Origin: Campylobacter concisus
GTDB lineage: Bacteria; Campylobacterota; Campylobacteria; Campylobacterales; Campylobacteraceae
Direction: 5' to 3'
Assembly: GCF_003048775.2 (NCBI RefSeq)
Contig: NZ_CP049272.1
Span: 372,001 to 436,000 of the forward strand
Length of the DNA: 64,000 nucleotides
Below, piece after piece: positions 8,269-18,415 of the stretch; positions within the stretch are counted from its first letter, which is position 1; the number at the start of each line of letters is the position of its first letter. A program made the translations under genes and the position numbers. The notes beneath the pieces are model-generated. The model saw nothing but the letters and a program-made list of their open reading frames with translations, had not been told where the DNA came from and did no database searches.

Positions 8269-11244
8269 ATGAGTGATGCACGTATAGGAAGACGTTCATT
8301 TTTAAAGCTAGCCGCACTTGGTGCTGGAAGCACAATGGCTTTTGGAGAAAATGAAACGATAAGAAAAGCAAGTGATGAGGAGATAAAAAATCCTTTCCCT
8401 GGCTCAAAAAAGGTTAGAACGATTTGTTCTATTTGCTCAGCAGGCTGTGGTATCGAGGCTGAGGTAAAAGATGGTGTTTGGGTTCGTCAAGATATGGCGA
8501 TGCACCATCCGATATCTCAGGGCTCACACTGCTCAAAAGGTATCGATCAGATCGACCTTACACACAGCAAACAACGTATCAAATATCCTATGAAAAAAGT
8601 TGATGGTAAATGGCAAAGAATTTCATGGGATCAAGCTGTAAATGAGATCGGCGATAAGATGCTTCAGATCCGCAAAGAAGATGGCCCTGATAGTGTTGTT
8701 TTCTTAGGATCGGCTAAATTTAATAACGAGCAAGCATATTACTTTAGAAAATTTTGTGCATTTTGGGGTACAAACAGTAACGATCACGTAGCAAGAATTT
8801 GACATAGCGCAACAGTCGCCGGTGTGGCGAATACTTGGGGTTATGGCGCGATGACAAACCACTTTGGAGATATGGCTGCGAACTCAAAATGTATATTTAT
8901 CATTGGAGCAAATCCAGCTGTGGCAAACCCAGTTGGTGGCATGAAGCACACTTTACAAGCAAAAGATAGAAACAATGCAAAAGTAATTGTAGCTGATCCA
9001 AATTTTACAAAGACAGCTGCACATGCTGATCTTTATTTAAGACAAAGATCAGGAACTGATATTGCACTTGTTTATGGTCTTATTCATATCATTCTTAAAA
9101 ATGGCTGGGAAGATAAAGAATTTATAGAAAATAGAACTTACGGTATTGATGAGATAAGAAAAGAGGCTGAGCACTGGACACCAGAGGTTACATCTGATGT
9201 TACTGGAGTACCAGTTGATAAACTACTAAAAGCTGCAGATATCCTAGCTCATACAAAACCGGGTACTGTTGTTTGGGCACTTGGCATTACTCAACACTCA
9301 GTTGGTACATCAAATACAAGAATTTTACCTATCCTTCAACTAATTCTAGGAAATATGGGTAAAGCAGGTGGTGGCTGTAATATCATTCGTGGTCACGACA
9401 ACGTTCAAGGCTCAACTGATATGTGCAACCTTTCAGATAGCTTGCCAATGTATTATGGCTTAACTGATGCAGCATGGAAATATTACTGCAAAGGCTGGGG
9501 CGTTGATTATGATGAATTTATTAAACGCTTTGCAGTCTCAACAAAAGAGCCAAAGCAAGGCGGTACTCCTGTTAAAAACACAGTCTTTGAAGAGTATTAT
9601 TACCACGATCCTAAACATCCAGAAGATAGAAACTGGAGAAACGAAAAAGGCTGGTCACTTTCAAAATGGTGGCAAGGCGTCTTGAAAGAGGAGAATACAT
9701 TTAGTAGTGGTGCATTAAGAGTTCTTTGGGTTCAAGGAACTGGTCTGACATCTATGGCGCACTTGGCTAAAATCCAAGAAGCAGCTTCAAAACTAGATAT
9801 GATCGTTGTAGCAGAGCCATTTGTAAATGAAATTTCTATCCTTTCAGACAGAAAAGATGGCGTTTATATCTTGCCAGTAGCAACTGCATTCGAAAATGAA
9901 GGTCACCTAAGTGCTACAAACCGCTCAGGACAATGGAGAACAAAAGTTGTTGATCCACTTTATGAGAGCAAGGGCGATCACGAAGTGATGTTCTTGTTTG
10001 CTAAGAAATTTGGCTTTTACGATGAATACGTAAAAGGCATGAAAATGGGTATCGTAGATCGTGAAATAAAACAAGTAAAAGATGACTTTGTATGGCCTGA
10101 TGATGCGACAAATGAGATAGCAAGAATTGGAAATTCTATAGGTTATGGTGGTAGAACAGCCGAGATGTTTAGACGCCATCAAGCAAACTGGGATAAATTT
10201 GATCCAGATACGCTAATAGGTATTGGCGGTGAAGTCAAAGGCGAATACTACGGTAAACCATGGCCAGCATGGGATGAAAAACACCCTGGAACACCAATAC
10301 TATATGATATGAGCAAGCCTTATGTTGAGGGCGGTTCAGGCTTTAGAAATCGCTTTGGTCTAGAGCATAATGGCGTTAGTCAGCTAGCTAGTGAAGAGAC
10401 AACACTTGTTGGCTCAGCTATAAAAGGTGGCTATCCACAAATCACAAAAGAGAATATAGAAAAAGTCTTAGGCATAACTCTAACTGAAGAAGAGAAAGCT
10501 AAGATGGGACCAAGCTGGAGTATGGATTATAGTGGTATTATCTTTGAAAAATGCCGTGAAAAAGGTGTTGTACCTTATGGTAATGCAAGGGCAAGAGCTA
10601 TCGTTTGGGAATTCCTTGATCCTATTCCAAAACATAGAGAGCCTGTTCACTCACCACGCTGGGATCTTGTTCAAAAGTATCCGACATTTGAAGATCAAGC
10701 TAGAAATTTCCGTGTTTCTACTAAGTTTAAGTCAGAGCAACAAGCAAAAGATTGGTCAAAAGAGTTCCCTATCGTGTTTAGCACGCAACGCGTCGTAAAC
10801 TTAAGTGGTGCAGGAATGATCGAAAGAACTAGTAAATATCTATCAGCTATCACGCCAGAGATGTTTGCTAATGTTAATCCAGAGCTAGCTTTAAAATACG
10901 GCATAAAAGACCGCGATATGATGTGGATTCACAGCCCACAAGGCACAAAGATCAAAGTAAGATGCTATCACAGCCAGATGGTAACTCCAGATAGAATTTG
11001 TATGCCATACAACTTCGCTGGTATTATGCAAGGTGTTGATCTTTCAGCTCGCTATCCAGAGGGCACTAAGCCTTATGTTATCGGTGAGAGCTTTAACACA
11101 GTTACTAACTACGGATTTGACCCAGTTACTCAAATTTCAGAGTTTAACGCAGGTCTTTGCCGTATAGAAAAAGCTGAGGAAAATACATTTAAAACATCGT
11201 TTTTCCATGAATATGGCGAGAGAGACGCCATGGGTAAAGAGTAA
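8269..11244 (+). CDS. fdhA: Formate dehydrogenase, catalytic subunit, selenocysteine-containing
   Basis: A periplasmic Mo/W-bis-MGD enzyme that oxidises formate to CO2 and feeds electrons to FdhB and the menaquinone pool. The Tat signal is IGRRSFLKLAALGAG. An N-terminal 4Fe-4S motif, ICSICSAGCGIEAEV, begins near residue 48. The reading frame is interrupted only by TGA at 8800-8802 (codon 178), in the context ARI-UGA-HSATVAGVANTWG, exactly where formate dehydrogenases carry the catalytic Sec followed by His. A SECIS-like hairpin follows directly. Full length with read-through is 991 aa. The C-terminus has the MGD-binding fold (VNLSGAGMIERTSKYL through NYGFDPVTQISEFNAG). An annotation pipeline would split it into 177- and about 806-aa pieces, which would be wrong. 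Confidence 0.97.
8803..8840 (+). promoter_or_regulatory. SECIS element directing Sec insertion in fdhA
   Basis: Directly after the TGA (8800-8802) the RNA can fold with an apical stem TCGCC (8816-8820) and GGCGA (8826-8830) closing the loop GGTGT. The loop begins 18 bases after the UGA. This matches bacterial SECIS geometry, a short stem with a GU-containing apical loop close behind the UGA. SelA and SelB are encoded just upstream. The lower stem is weaker and was not worked out. Confidence 0.8.
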
Positions 11245-11255
11245 GGAGGAATAAA

Positions 11256-11816
11256 ATGGCAAGAATGAAATTTTTCGTAGATACTGATAGATGTATTAGT
11301 TGTTATGGTTGCCAAGTTGCTTGCTCTTCTGCTCATGAACTTCCAGTAGGAATTTATAGAAGAAAGGTCATTACGCTTCACGATGGCATTGAAGGTAAAG
11401 AGGTTTCAACTACTATTGCATGCCAACACTGTACTGATGCACCTTGCGAGCAAGTTTGCCCGGTCGATTGTTTCTACATTAGAGCTGATGGCATCGTGCT
11501 TCATGATAAAAATATATGCATAGGCTGTGGTTACTGCTTATATGCTTGTCCGTTTGGTGCACCACAGTTCCCTAAAGATGGAGCATTTGGTGTAAAGGGC
11601 GTTATGGATAAATGTACAATGTGTGCAGGCGGTCCAGAGCCAACAAACTCACACGAGGAGAGAGAGCTTTACGGCCAAAATAGAATGGCCGAAGGAAAAG
11701 TGCCTATGTGTGCGGCTGTTTGTGCTACAAATGCACTTTTAGTTGGAGATGCGGCTGAAGTATCAAATGTATATCGCAAACGCGTTATGCTAAGAAACAC
11801 CGGGCTAAATGCCTAA
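11256..11816 (+). CDS. fdhB: Formate dehydrogenase, iron-sulfur subunit
   Basis: A 186-aa electron-transfer subunit with four cysteine clusters: CISCYGCQVAC, CQHCTDAPCEQVCPVDC, CIGCGYCLYACPFGAP and CTMC with a later CAAVCATNAL. It passes electrons from FdhA to the membrane cytochrome b subunit FdhC. AAGGAGG precedes the ATG and the gap to fdhA is 11 bases. No fdhC follows; a terminator is found instead, so the membrane subunit must be encoded elsewhere. Confidence 0.95.
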   Translation: MARMKFFVDTDRCISCYGCQVACSSAHELPVGIYRRKVITLHDGIEGKEVSTTIACQHCTDAPCEQVCPVDCFYIRADGIVLHDKNICIGCGYCLYACPFGAPQFPKDGAFGVKGVMDKCTMCAGGPEPTNSHEERELYGQNRMAEGKVPMCAAVCATNALLVGDAAEVSNVYRKRVMLRNTGLNA

Positions 11817-11820
11817 CAAG

Positions 11821-11842
11821 AAGGAGAGCATTTGCTCTCCTT
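11821..11842 (+). terminator. Terminator of the fdh operon
   Basis: AAGGAGAGC and GCTCTCCTT form a 9-bp stem around ATTT, followed by TAAATTC, 4 bases after fdhB stops. Confidence 0.85.
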
Positions 11843-12003
11843 TAAATTCAAAATTTTAAACTTAAAACCTTTTCATTTTTTATAAAGCTACTATTTTTTA
11901 CTCAAAAGATAAATTTTAAATTTACATTAGAAAATTTCTAAAACCATTTAAAATTGGCTATTTGAAGACAAATTTCTCTTTATTATCTCAATTTGCTCTA
12001 TTT

Positions 12004-12049
12004 TATGATAATCGTTTTTATTTTAATCAAAGTAAAGCCTTGGTAATAT
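12004..12049 (+). promoter_or_regulatory. Candidate Fur-controlled promoter of the iron-uptake operon
   Basis: A Fur-box-like sequence, TATGATAATCGTTTTTATTTTA (partly matching GATAAT-based Fur sites), is at 12004-12025. It is followed by a -10-like TAATAT at 12044-12049, 34 bases before the ATG. Iron repression would fit the genes downstream. Both sites are judged by eye and the Fur match is imperfect. Confidence 0.4.
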
Positions 12050-12083
12050 TCGCTTCAAAAAAATCTCACAGGTGGTTTATTTA

Positions 12084-14024
12084 ATGAATAAATTCTTAAA
12101 ATTTATACTAATTATGTTGTTGCCTATTTGGCTTATAGCAAAAAATGAGGATTACGAGCAGGTCGCAGCTCAGATAAAAGAGTCGCTACAAAAAGTAATA
12201 ACAGAGTATAGAGCGGGCAATGTTGAACAAGCGGTCAGTGATACTCAAAATGCTTATTTTGGTTTGTTTGAAGATGTCGAAGCTGGCATCAGAATAAATT
12301 TAGGTCAGAAAAAAGCTTACTCTATGGAGAAGCAATTTGGCGAGATCAGAAAAGCGATAAAAGCTGGCGAAGCACCAGATGACGTGCAAAAAAGAATAGA
12401 CCAGATAAATAGCGAAATCGCTGAAGTTCTACCAGTTATTTTAAACGGACACAAGCTTGTTGGCGAGTATTCAGACACCCCAGCTCAAGCTGCTGCAAGT
12501 GGCTATGATACTTCTAAATTTATCCCTGAATGGAAGGTAGCATTTACAAATTTATCAGCTGATATAGATAAAGCAATAGTAAGCTATGAGAGTGATAAAC
12601 AAGATGATGCTAAAAGTGCTATCCAAGATGCTAAATTTACAGACTACAGAAATACTCAACTTGAAATCGCTATTCGCCAGCATATAGAAAATGGTAAAAG
12701 CATAGATGCTGATATCCAAAGAAAGATGGGCGAAGCGATCAGCGGCATCACAAATGGTATAAGCAAAGATGACTTTAAAACTAAGCTAGATGAGATTAAA
12801 AAGCTAGCATATGAGGCAATCTCAAAACTCCCAGCTGATACTGCAAAACTTGCAAAAGTTGATATGAGCGATGTAGAAGCAGCTTCTGAAGAAGATAGTG
12901 GTGTAGATTATACCAAAGTCGTTCAAAACATAAACGACAAAATTCAAGCTACTATCACACTTTATAAAAATGGTGATGCAAAAAAAGCCATGGGTGATAT
13001 CCAAGACATCTACTTTGATGAGTTTGAAGGTAGCGGCATGGAGAATAAAGTAGGCGCAATAGATGTAAATTTAAAAACAGCTATTGAAGCTACATTTGGC
13101 AATCTTGTAGCCCTTATGAAGTCAGGCGCAGATGAAAAAACTCTTCAAGAAAGTGCAAGCAAAATGTCATCTCAGCTTGCAACTGCACTTGAGAAAACTA
13201 GCAGCTCAAGCTCACCTTGGTCTTTATTTGTTTGGGCTTTGACTATTATTTTAAGAGAGGGCTTTGAGGCACTTATCATTGTTGCTGCTGTTGTTGCATA
13301 TCTTGTAAAAACTGGTAATGCTAAAGCGATGGGCAAAGTTGTTTATAGCTCAGTTGGCGTGGCTGTCATCTTAAGCTTTGTCATGGCTTGGATAATGAAT
13401 GTCATCTTTGGCGAGGCAGCAGGTCAAAAAAGAGAGCTTATGGAAGGCATCACGATGCTTGTTGCAGTGGGACTTCTATTTTACGTTGGCTTCTGGCTTC
13501 TTTCAAATGCTGGCGCTAAAAAATGGAACGACTACATCAAATCACATGTATCTGAGTCTATCTCAAGTGGCTCGAGCACAGCGCTTTGGTGGACTGTATT
13601 TTTAGCGGTATTTAGAGAGGGTGCTGAAACTGTACTATTTTATCAGGCACTTATTTTTGGAGCTAAAGATTCAGCTGGTTATTCGATGATCGCTGCTGGC
13701 TTTGTGATAGGACTTGTCGTTCTTTTAATAGTCTATTTCTTATTTAAAATTTTTGCTGTTAAAATTCCTATTAAACCATTTTTTATATTTACGTCAGCGA
13801 TCATCTTTTACATGTCGATCGTCTTTGTTGGCAAGGGCGTTGGCGAGCTAGTTGAAGGCAAAATTTTCATCCCAACTATCATAAAAGGACTTAGCTTCCC
13901 TGACTGGACGAGAGATTGGCTAGGACTTCAGCCATATTATGAGAGCTTAGTGCCTCAAATCATTATGGTGCTTGCCCTAGTTATTGGCATCGTTATTATG
14001 AAATCAAAACAAAATAAAAATTAA
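12084..14024 (+). CDS. FTR1-family iron permease
   Basis: Inner-membrane high-affinity iron permease of 646 aa. It has a signal-like N-terminus and a long periplasmic helical region (to about residue 375) with two similar halves (AQIKESLQKVITEYRAGNVEQA and VQNINDKIQATITLYKNGDAKKA). The membrane domain follows with the two family motifs REGFEALII and REGAETVLF. The start at ATG 12084 is favoured over the upstream GTG because AGGTGG lies 8 bases before it. It leads a cluster matching C. jejuni Cj1658-Cj1665, where FTR1 works with P19. Confidence 0.92.
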   Translation: MNKFLKFILIMLLPIWLIAKNEDYEQVAAQIKESLQKVITEYRAGNVEQAVSDTQNAYFGLFEDVEAGIRINLGQKKAYSMEKQFGEIRKAIKAGEAPDDVQKRIDQINSEIAEVLPVILNGHKLVGEYSDTPAQAAASGYDTSKFIPEWKVAFTNLSADIDKAIVSYESDKQDDAKSAIQDAKFTDYRNTQLEIAIRQHIENGKSIDADIQRKMGEAISGITNGISKDDFKTKLDEIKKLAYEAISKLPADTAKLAKVDMSDVEAASEEDSGVDYTKVVQNINDKIQATITLYKNGDAKKAMGDIQDIYFDEFEGSGMENKVGAIDVNLKTAIEATFGNLVALMKSGADEKTLQESASKMSSQLATALEKTSSSSSPWSLFVWALTIILREGFEALIIVAAVVAYLVKTGNAKAMGKVVYSSVGVAVILSFVMAWIMNVIFGEAAGQKRELMEGITMLVAVGLLFYVGFWLLSNAGAKKWNDYIKSHVSESISSGSSTALWWTVFLAVFREGAETVLFYQALIFGAKDSAGYSMIAAGFVIGLVVLLIVYFLFKIFAVKIPIKPFFIFTSAIIFYMSIVFVGKGVGELVEGKIFIPTIIKGLSFPDWTRDWLGLQPYYESLVPQIIMVLALVIGIVIMKSKQNKN

Positions 14025-14044
14025 TCTTATTTAAAGGAGAGAAT

Positions 14045-14566
14045 ATGAATAAAATTCTTGGTTCAGCTCTAGCACTTAGCCTAGCAGCTGGTTTTGCACT
14101 TGCTGGAGAGCACCCAATCGGTGAGCCTGTAGAGGCTAATGGAATGGAGATAGCTGCAGTTTATTTGCAACCAATCGACATGGAACCAAAGGGTATTGAC
14201 CTAGCTCCAAGCCTAGCTGATTTTCACCTAGAAGCTGACATACATGCTATTGCTGGTAATAAAAACGGCTTTGGCGAAGGTGAGTGGATCCCATACCTAA
14301 AGATTAACTACGAGCTAAAAAACCTTGATAACGGCAAAGTTAAAAAAGGTACCTTTATGCCAATGGTTGCAAGCGATGGCCCACACTATGGTGCTAACGT
14401 AAAAATGGATACAGGCGTAGGCAACTATGAGCTTAAATTCCACATTGATAATCCAGAAAAACAAGGTTTTGGTCGTCACGCTGACAAAGAGAGCGGTGTT
14501 GGTAAATGGTTTGAGCCTTTCACAACAACTTATAAATTTCAATGGACAGGTGGTCCTGTTAAATAA
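14045..14566 (+). CDS. p19: P19 periplasmic iron/copper-binding protein
   Basis: A 173-aa periplasmic protein with a signal peptide ending ALAGEHPIG. Characteristic blocks are MEIAAVYLQPIDMEP, DFHLEADIHAIAGN and GFGEGEWIPYLKINYEL, rich in Met, His and Glu ligands as in the copper-dependent iron-binding protein P19 of C. jejuni. It lies 20 bases after the FTR1 gene with AAGGAGAG before the ATG. It presumably passes iron to FTR1. Confidence 0.93.
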   Translation: MNKILGSALALSLAAGFALAGEHPIGEPVEANGMEIAAVYLQPIDMEPKGIDLAPSLADFHLEADIHAIAGNKNGFGEGEWIPYLKINYELKNLDNGKVKKGTFMPMVASDGPHYGANVKMDTGVGNYELKFHIDNPEKQGFGRHADKESGVGKWFEPFTTTYKFQWTGGPVK

Positions 14567-14571
14567 TCACC

Positions 14572-14589
14572 AGGGGCGTTCTCGCCCCT
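14572..14589 (+). terminator. Intra-operon terminator/attenuator after p19
   Basis: AGGGGCG pairs with CGCCCCT around TTCT, followed by TTTAAAAAA. It lies between p19 and the DUF2318 gene, so it probably lowers expression of the distal genes relative to FTR1-P19. Confidence 0.75.
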
Positions 14590-14616
14590 TTTAAAAAATT
14601 CTCACAGGGTTTAGTT

Positions 14617-15996
14617 ATGTCAATTTATTTCTATCAGGTCTTTTTAGCCCTCCTTGGATTTACGCTTTTTGCTGCCTTAAATAACAAGGATAAAAGTTTA
14701 AAAACACTTTTTTTACCGTCACTTTTTGGAGTCGTAGCTGGCGTATTTATTTTTAAAGTCGTTCGTCACGCACTTATAGATGATCAGTTTAAAATTTTCA
14801 TCGATTCAGTGACGCTAGTTTTTCTACTAATTAGCATTTTATGGATATTTCTTGAGCTTAAGATAGCAAAAATTGTAACGTTTTTTGTTTTAGGCATCGG
14901 CTTTGGCTTTGGCTATAGTTCAAGCAGTGTGTTATTTCCACTATTTGGTGGTGAGCTACTAGATACGCTTTCTGTCATTAGCTTCTTTCTAATGATATTT
15001 GCAATGATTTTGCTCGTATTTTTATTCTTTTTTATTTCGAATTTAAAATCTAGCATTTCTCCATTAATAGCTAAAATTTTAGCCCTTATCACTTTAGTTT
15101 TCTTGCTAATCGATAGGAGCTCTCAGACAGCACTTGAGCTTTTGCGTGCCGGGGCTTTAAAAATAAGTAGTGAGTTAAACTCCCAGATTCTATCTGTCAG
15201 TGCAAAAGGTATTTACGTATCAGAATTTGGTACTTATTTTTATATCTTTGTGATCTTACTTTTATGCATCACCGCACTTTTCTTTATGCCAAAAAGTATT
15301 GATAAAAATAAATTTGGTTCTATCAAATACCGCTTTACAAAAGCCATTAGAGAAAATATTTCTGATAATGCAAAATTTGCATTTTGTAGTATTTTGATAG
15401 CACTTGGATTTTCGCTCTATTATGATCTTTACGCATCTCGTCCACCTGAAATTTCAGAGCCAGTGCTAGTTGAGCCAGTGGGAGATAAATTTATATTTGA
15501 TGTTGATATGTTAAAAGATAATGAACTTCATAGATTTGCTTATATAACAGATGAGGGCAAGCAGATAAGGTTTTTCTTGTTAAATCGCTTTAGCGACCGT
15601 GTATCGCCTGTTATCGTCTTTGATTCTTGTATGATTTGCGGCGATATGGGCTATATAAAGAGAGGCAATGACCTTATTTGTATCTCTTGTAATGTTAGAA
15701 TTTTCTTGCCATCAGTTGGCAAAGAGGGTGGTTGCAATCCGATACCAATGCCATTTATCTTCGATGGCAAAAATATCATAGTTGATTATAAAACTATTAC
15801 AGATGGAGCAAATTTCTTTAGTAAGGTTGTCGAAAAAATGGTACTTGACCCAGTTAGTCGCAAAAAAGTGAGCAACCTTGAGTCAAGATCATATTTATAC
15901 TATGGACGCACATATTTCTTTGAAAATAACGAAACTCAGGCGAAATTTGAAGCAAATCCAGAAAAATATGTAGAAACAAATGGAACGTTAAAATGA
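14617..15996 (+). CDS. DUF2318 polytopic membrane protein with C-terminal YHS-like domain
   Basis: A 459-aa protein. The first 270 residues contain about eight hydrophobic helices. A periplasmic domain follows with DSCMICGDMGYIKRGNDLICISCNVRI (two CxxC pairs), typical of DUF2318. The last 35 residues (SYLYYGRTYFFENNETQAKF, then NPEKYV) look like a YHS metal-binding domain. It belongs to the P19 iron-uptake cluster and may act in iron or copper reduction or handover; the exact chemistry is not established. Its stop overlaps the next start (ATGA). Confidence 0.85.
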   Translation: MSIYFYQVFLALLGFTLFAALNNKDKSLKTLFLPSLFGVVAGVFIFKVVRHALIDDQFKIFIDSVTLVFLLISILWIFLELKIAKIVTFFVLGIGFGFGYSSSSVLFPLFGGELLDTLSVISFFLMIFAMILLVFLFFFISNLKSSISPLIAKILALITLVFLLIDRSSQTALELLRAGALKISSELNSQILSVSAKGIYVSEFGTYFYIFVILLLCITALFFMPKSIDKNKFGSIKYRFTKAIRENISDNAKFAFCSILIALGFSLYYDLYASRPPEISEPVLVEPVGDKFIFDVDMLKDNELHRFAYITDEGKQIRFFLLNRFSDRVSPVIVFDSCMICGDMGYIKRGNDLICISCNVRIFLPSVGKEGGCNPIPMPFIFDGKNIIVDYKTITDGANFFSKVVEKMVLDPVSRKKVSNLESRSYLYYGRTYFFENNETQAKFEANPEKYVETNGTLK

Positions 15997-17285
15997 AAAA
16001 TATGCAACTAAGAATGATAAAAAGCTCGATCACGGGCTCAAAGGTGCAAAAGACGATGGCCTTTATCACCATACTACTAGCTGCTCTTTTGATAGCTTGC
16101 ATGCTAAATATCACGCTAAAAATCGGCGATCAAGTAGCAAGCGAGCTTAGAGGATATGGCTCAAATATCGTTGTTTTGCCACGAGGTGAGAGCTTAAGTA
16201 TCGAGATCGAGGGTAAAAATTTCACCCCACTAAAATCACAAAATTTACTCTCAGAAGCTGATATTTATAAGATAAAAGAGATCTTTTGGAGAAATAATAT
16301 CGTTGCTTTTGCGCCGTTTTTAGAAGCAAAAGTTAAAGATGAAAAAGGAATTGAATTTGCCTTTGAAGGAACCTATTTTGATAAAAATATCGGTCTAAAA
16401 GATGAGCCAGAATTTAGCACAGGCGTTAAGAGCTTGTATGGATTTTGGGGCGTTGAGGGTGTTTGGCCAAAAGATGAAAGTATGGATGAAATTTTAGTTG
16501 GCGAAGAACTTTCTAAGGCTAAAAATTTAAAGGTTGGCGACAAGCTTAGCCTTGCTGGTAAAAACGGTACAAGAGAGGTTAGCGTAGTTGGAATTTTAAA
16601 AGGAGCTAGTGACGAGACGCATAAGCTAGTTGGCTCACTAAAGCTTGCTGGCGATCTATCAGGTCACGCTGGATCATATACAAAAGCTGAGGTCTCAGCC
16701 ATGACGATCCCAGAAAATGACCTATCGCTAAAAGCAAGAAGAAATTTAGACAATCTTGATAGCGCAGAGTACGACAAATGGTACTGCTCAGCCTATGCAG
16801 GATCAATCGCATTTCAGATAGAAGAAAATTTACCAAACGTTAGCGCAAAAGCAAGCCTTCAAGTAAGTGATGCAGAGAGCAACATCGTAAAGAAAATCCA
16901 AAGCCTAATGGGCATCGTTAGTATCATCGCTCTTGTGGTTTCAGCTATTGGCGTAACGTCGCTAATGACAAGTGAAATTTACCGCCGTAAAAAAGAGATC
17001 GGCCTTTTAAAAGCCATAGGTGCTAGTAACTTTGAAATTTACGCCCTTTTTGCTAGCGAGAGCCTTGTGGTAGCCTTTTTTGCAGGCATCACGGGAGCAT
17101 TTTTAGGATACGCACTAAGCTACGTGATGTCTTACATTATCTTCTCACATGGCATCGGTATAGCTTGGATCGTACTACCAATTAGCGTGGCATTTGCCCT
17201 ACTTATCTCAGTCGTTGGCTCGCTAATGCCAATGAGAAACGTCATAAATTTACTACCTGCGGAGGTGCTATATGACCGCAAATAG
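15993..17285 (+). CDS. ABC transporter permease, FtsX/MacB type (first)
   Basis: A 430-aa permease with one N-terminal helix (FITILLAALLIACML), a large extracytoplasmic domain, and three C-terminal helices. A conserved cytoplasmic segment, YRRKKEIGLLKAIGASNFEIY, lies between them. This is the FtsX/MacB topology of lipoprotein exporters and mechanotransmitters rather than of importers. It overlaps the neighbouring genes on both sides and forms a pair with the next permease. It corresponds to the Cj1661-type gene of the iron cluster. Confidence 0.88.
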   Translation: MKNMQLRMIKSSITGSKVQKTMAFITILLAALLIACMLNITLKIGDQVASELRGYGSNIVVLPRGESLSIEIEGKNFTPLKSQNLLSEADIYKIKEIFWRNNIVAFAPFLEAKVKDEKGIEFAFEGTYFDKNIGLKDEPEFSTGVKSLYGFWGVEGVWPKDESMDEILVGEELSKAKNLKVGDKLSLAGKNGTREVSVVGILKGASDETHKLVGSLKLAGDLSGHAGSYTKAEVSAMTIPENDLSLKARRNLDNLDSAEYDKWYCSAYAGSIAFQIEENLPNVSAKASLQVSDAESNIVKKIQSLMGIVSIIALVVSAIGVTSLMTSEIYRRKKEIGLLKAIGASNFEIYALFASESLVVAFFAGITGAFLGYALSYVMSYIIFSHGIGIAWIVLPISVAFALLISVVGSLMPMRNVINLLPAEVLYDRK

Positions 17286-18414
17286 CAAATTCTTTTACAA
17301 TACAATTTATAAAAGTTTAAAAAACGGCTCATCAAGAGTCATGGTCATCGTGATCTCTATCTTGCTTGGAGCATGCGTGTGTGCTGCGTTTGTTAATGTC
17401 TATCTAGACATCGACTCTAAAGTCTCACGCGAGCTAAAAACTTATGGTGCAAATATGATCTTTGCTCCAAAAGATATGGCTACAAGCGATGATATGAGTG
17501 AAAAAACTTACAATGAGATGATCGCTAAAGTACCAAAAGATAAGCTTCTTGGTGAGAGCGGTTATCTCTTTGCTCAGGCAAATATCGGTCCAACAAATGC
17601 TATCGTCATGGGAACAAAATTTAGCAATCTAAAAAAAGTTAAACCATTTTTAGATGTTAGAGATGGAACGATGATAAATGTCGATTTTGACGATAAAAAC
17701 GTGCTAATAGGCGTCGATCTAGCTCGTCAGGCTGGCTTTAAAGCAGGTGATGATATAGAAATTCGCGCCATTGGCTCAAATGAGAGCATAAATGTAAAGA
17801 TAAAAGGCGTAGTCGCAAGTGGCGACAAAGAGGATGCGCTTTTGATCACGTCACTATCTTTGGCTCAAAAAATTTCAAATAAAGCTGGCAAAATAAACTA
17901 TGCTGAAGCTGTTGTGCTTGGTAACTTTGACGAGATAACATCGCTCGCAAAGACTATAAGTAATGAAGAAATAGCTGCAAAACCAGTGGCAAAGGTCTCA
18001 AAGTCTGAGGGCTATATTTTGGAGAAAATAAAGCTATTAATGGCACTTGTTAGCCTTGTTATTTTGCTCATTACTTCAATGTGCGTAAACACAACGCTTA
18101 GTGCTATCTTGCTCTCTCGCTCAAAGGAGATCGCACTTCTGAGAGCCATAGGTGCAAGCAAAAAGGATGTATTAAAGCTGTTTGGCTTTGAGACATTTGT
18201 GACAGCGCTCATCTCAGCATTAGTTGGTGCATTTTTAGGATATTTACTAGCTCAAATTTTAGGTTATGCGATATTTGATTCTAGTATTGATTTTAGAATT
18301 TTAAGCATCCCAGTAGCTGTGATAATATCGCTTTTATTTGCAGCGATCGCAGCATTTTATCCGATCAAACGGGCACTTAATAACAAAATGGCAGATACAC
18401 TAAGAGGAGAATGA
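17272..18414 (+). CDS. ABC transporter permease, FtsX/MacB type (second)
   Basis: A 380-aa paralogue of the preceding permease with the same plan: N-terminal helix VMVIVISILLGACVCAAFV, extracytoplasmic domain, and three C-terminal helices with SRSKEIALLRAIGASKKDVLKLF. The start overlaps the first permease by 14 bases, so the pair is made in tight ratio and probably forms a heterodimer with the ATPase encoded next. Confidence 0.88.
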   Translation: MTANSKFFYNTIYKSLKNGSSRVMVIVISILLGACVCAAFVNVYLDIDSKVSRELKTYGANMIFAPKDMATSDDMSEKTYNEMIAKVPKDKLLGESGYLFAQANIGPTNAIVMGTKFSNLKKVKPFLDVRDGTMINVDFDDKNVLIGVDLARQAGFKAGDDIEIRAIGSNESINVKIKGVVASGDKEDALLITSLSLAQKISNKAGKINYAEAVVLGNFDEITSLAKTISNEEIAAKPVAKVSKSEGYILEKIKLLMALVSLVILLITSMCVNTTLSAILLSRSKEIALLRAIGASKKDVLKLFGFETFVTALISALVGAFLGYLLAQILGYAIFDSSIDFRILSIPVAVIISLLFAAIAAFYPIKRALNNKMADTLRGE

Positions 18415-18415
18415 T

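Noticed and set aside
8824-11244. A separate 806-aa formate dehydrogenase gene starting after the TGA
   Set aside because: The sequence before it is in the same frame, the TGA is at the Sec position and a SECIS hairpin follows, so it is one gene.
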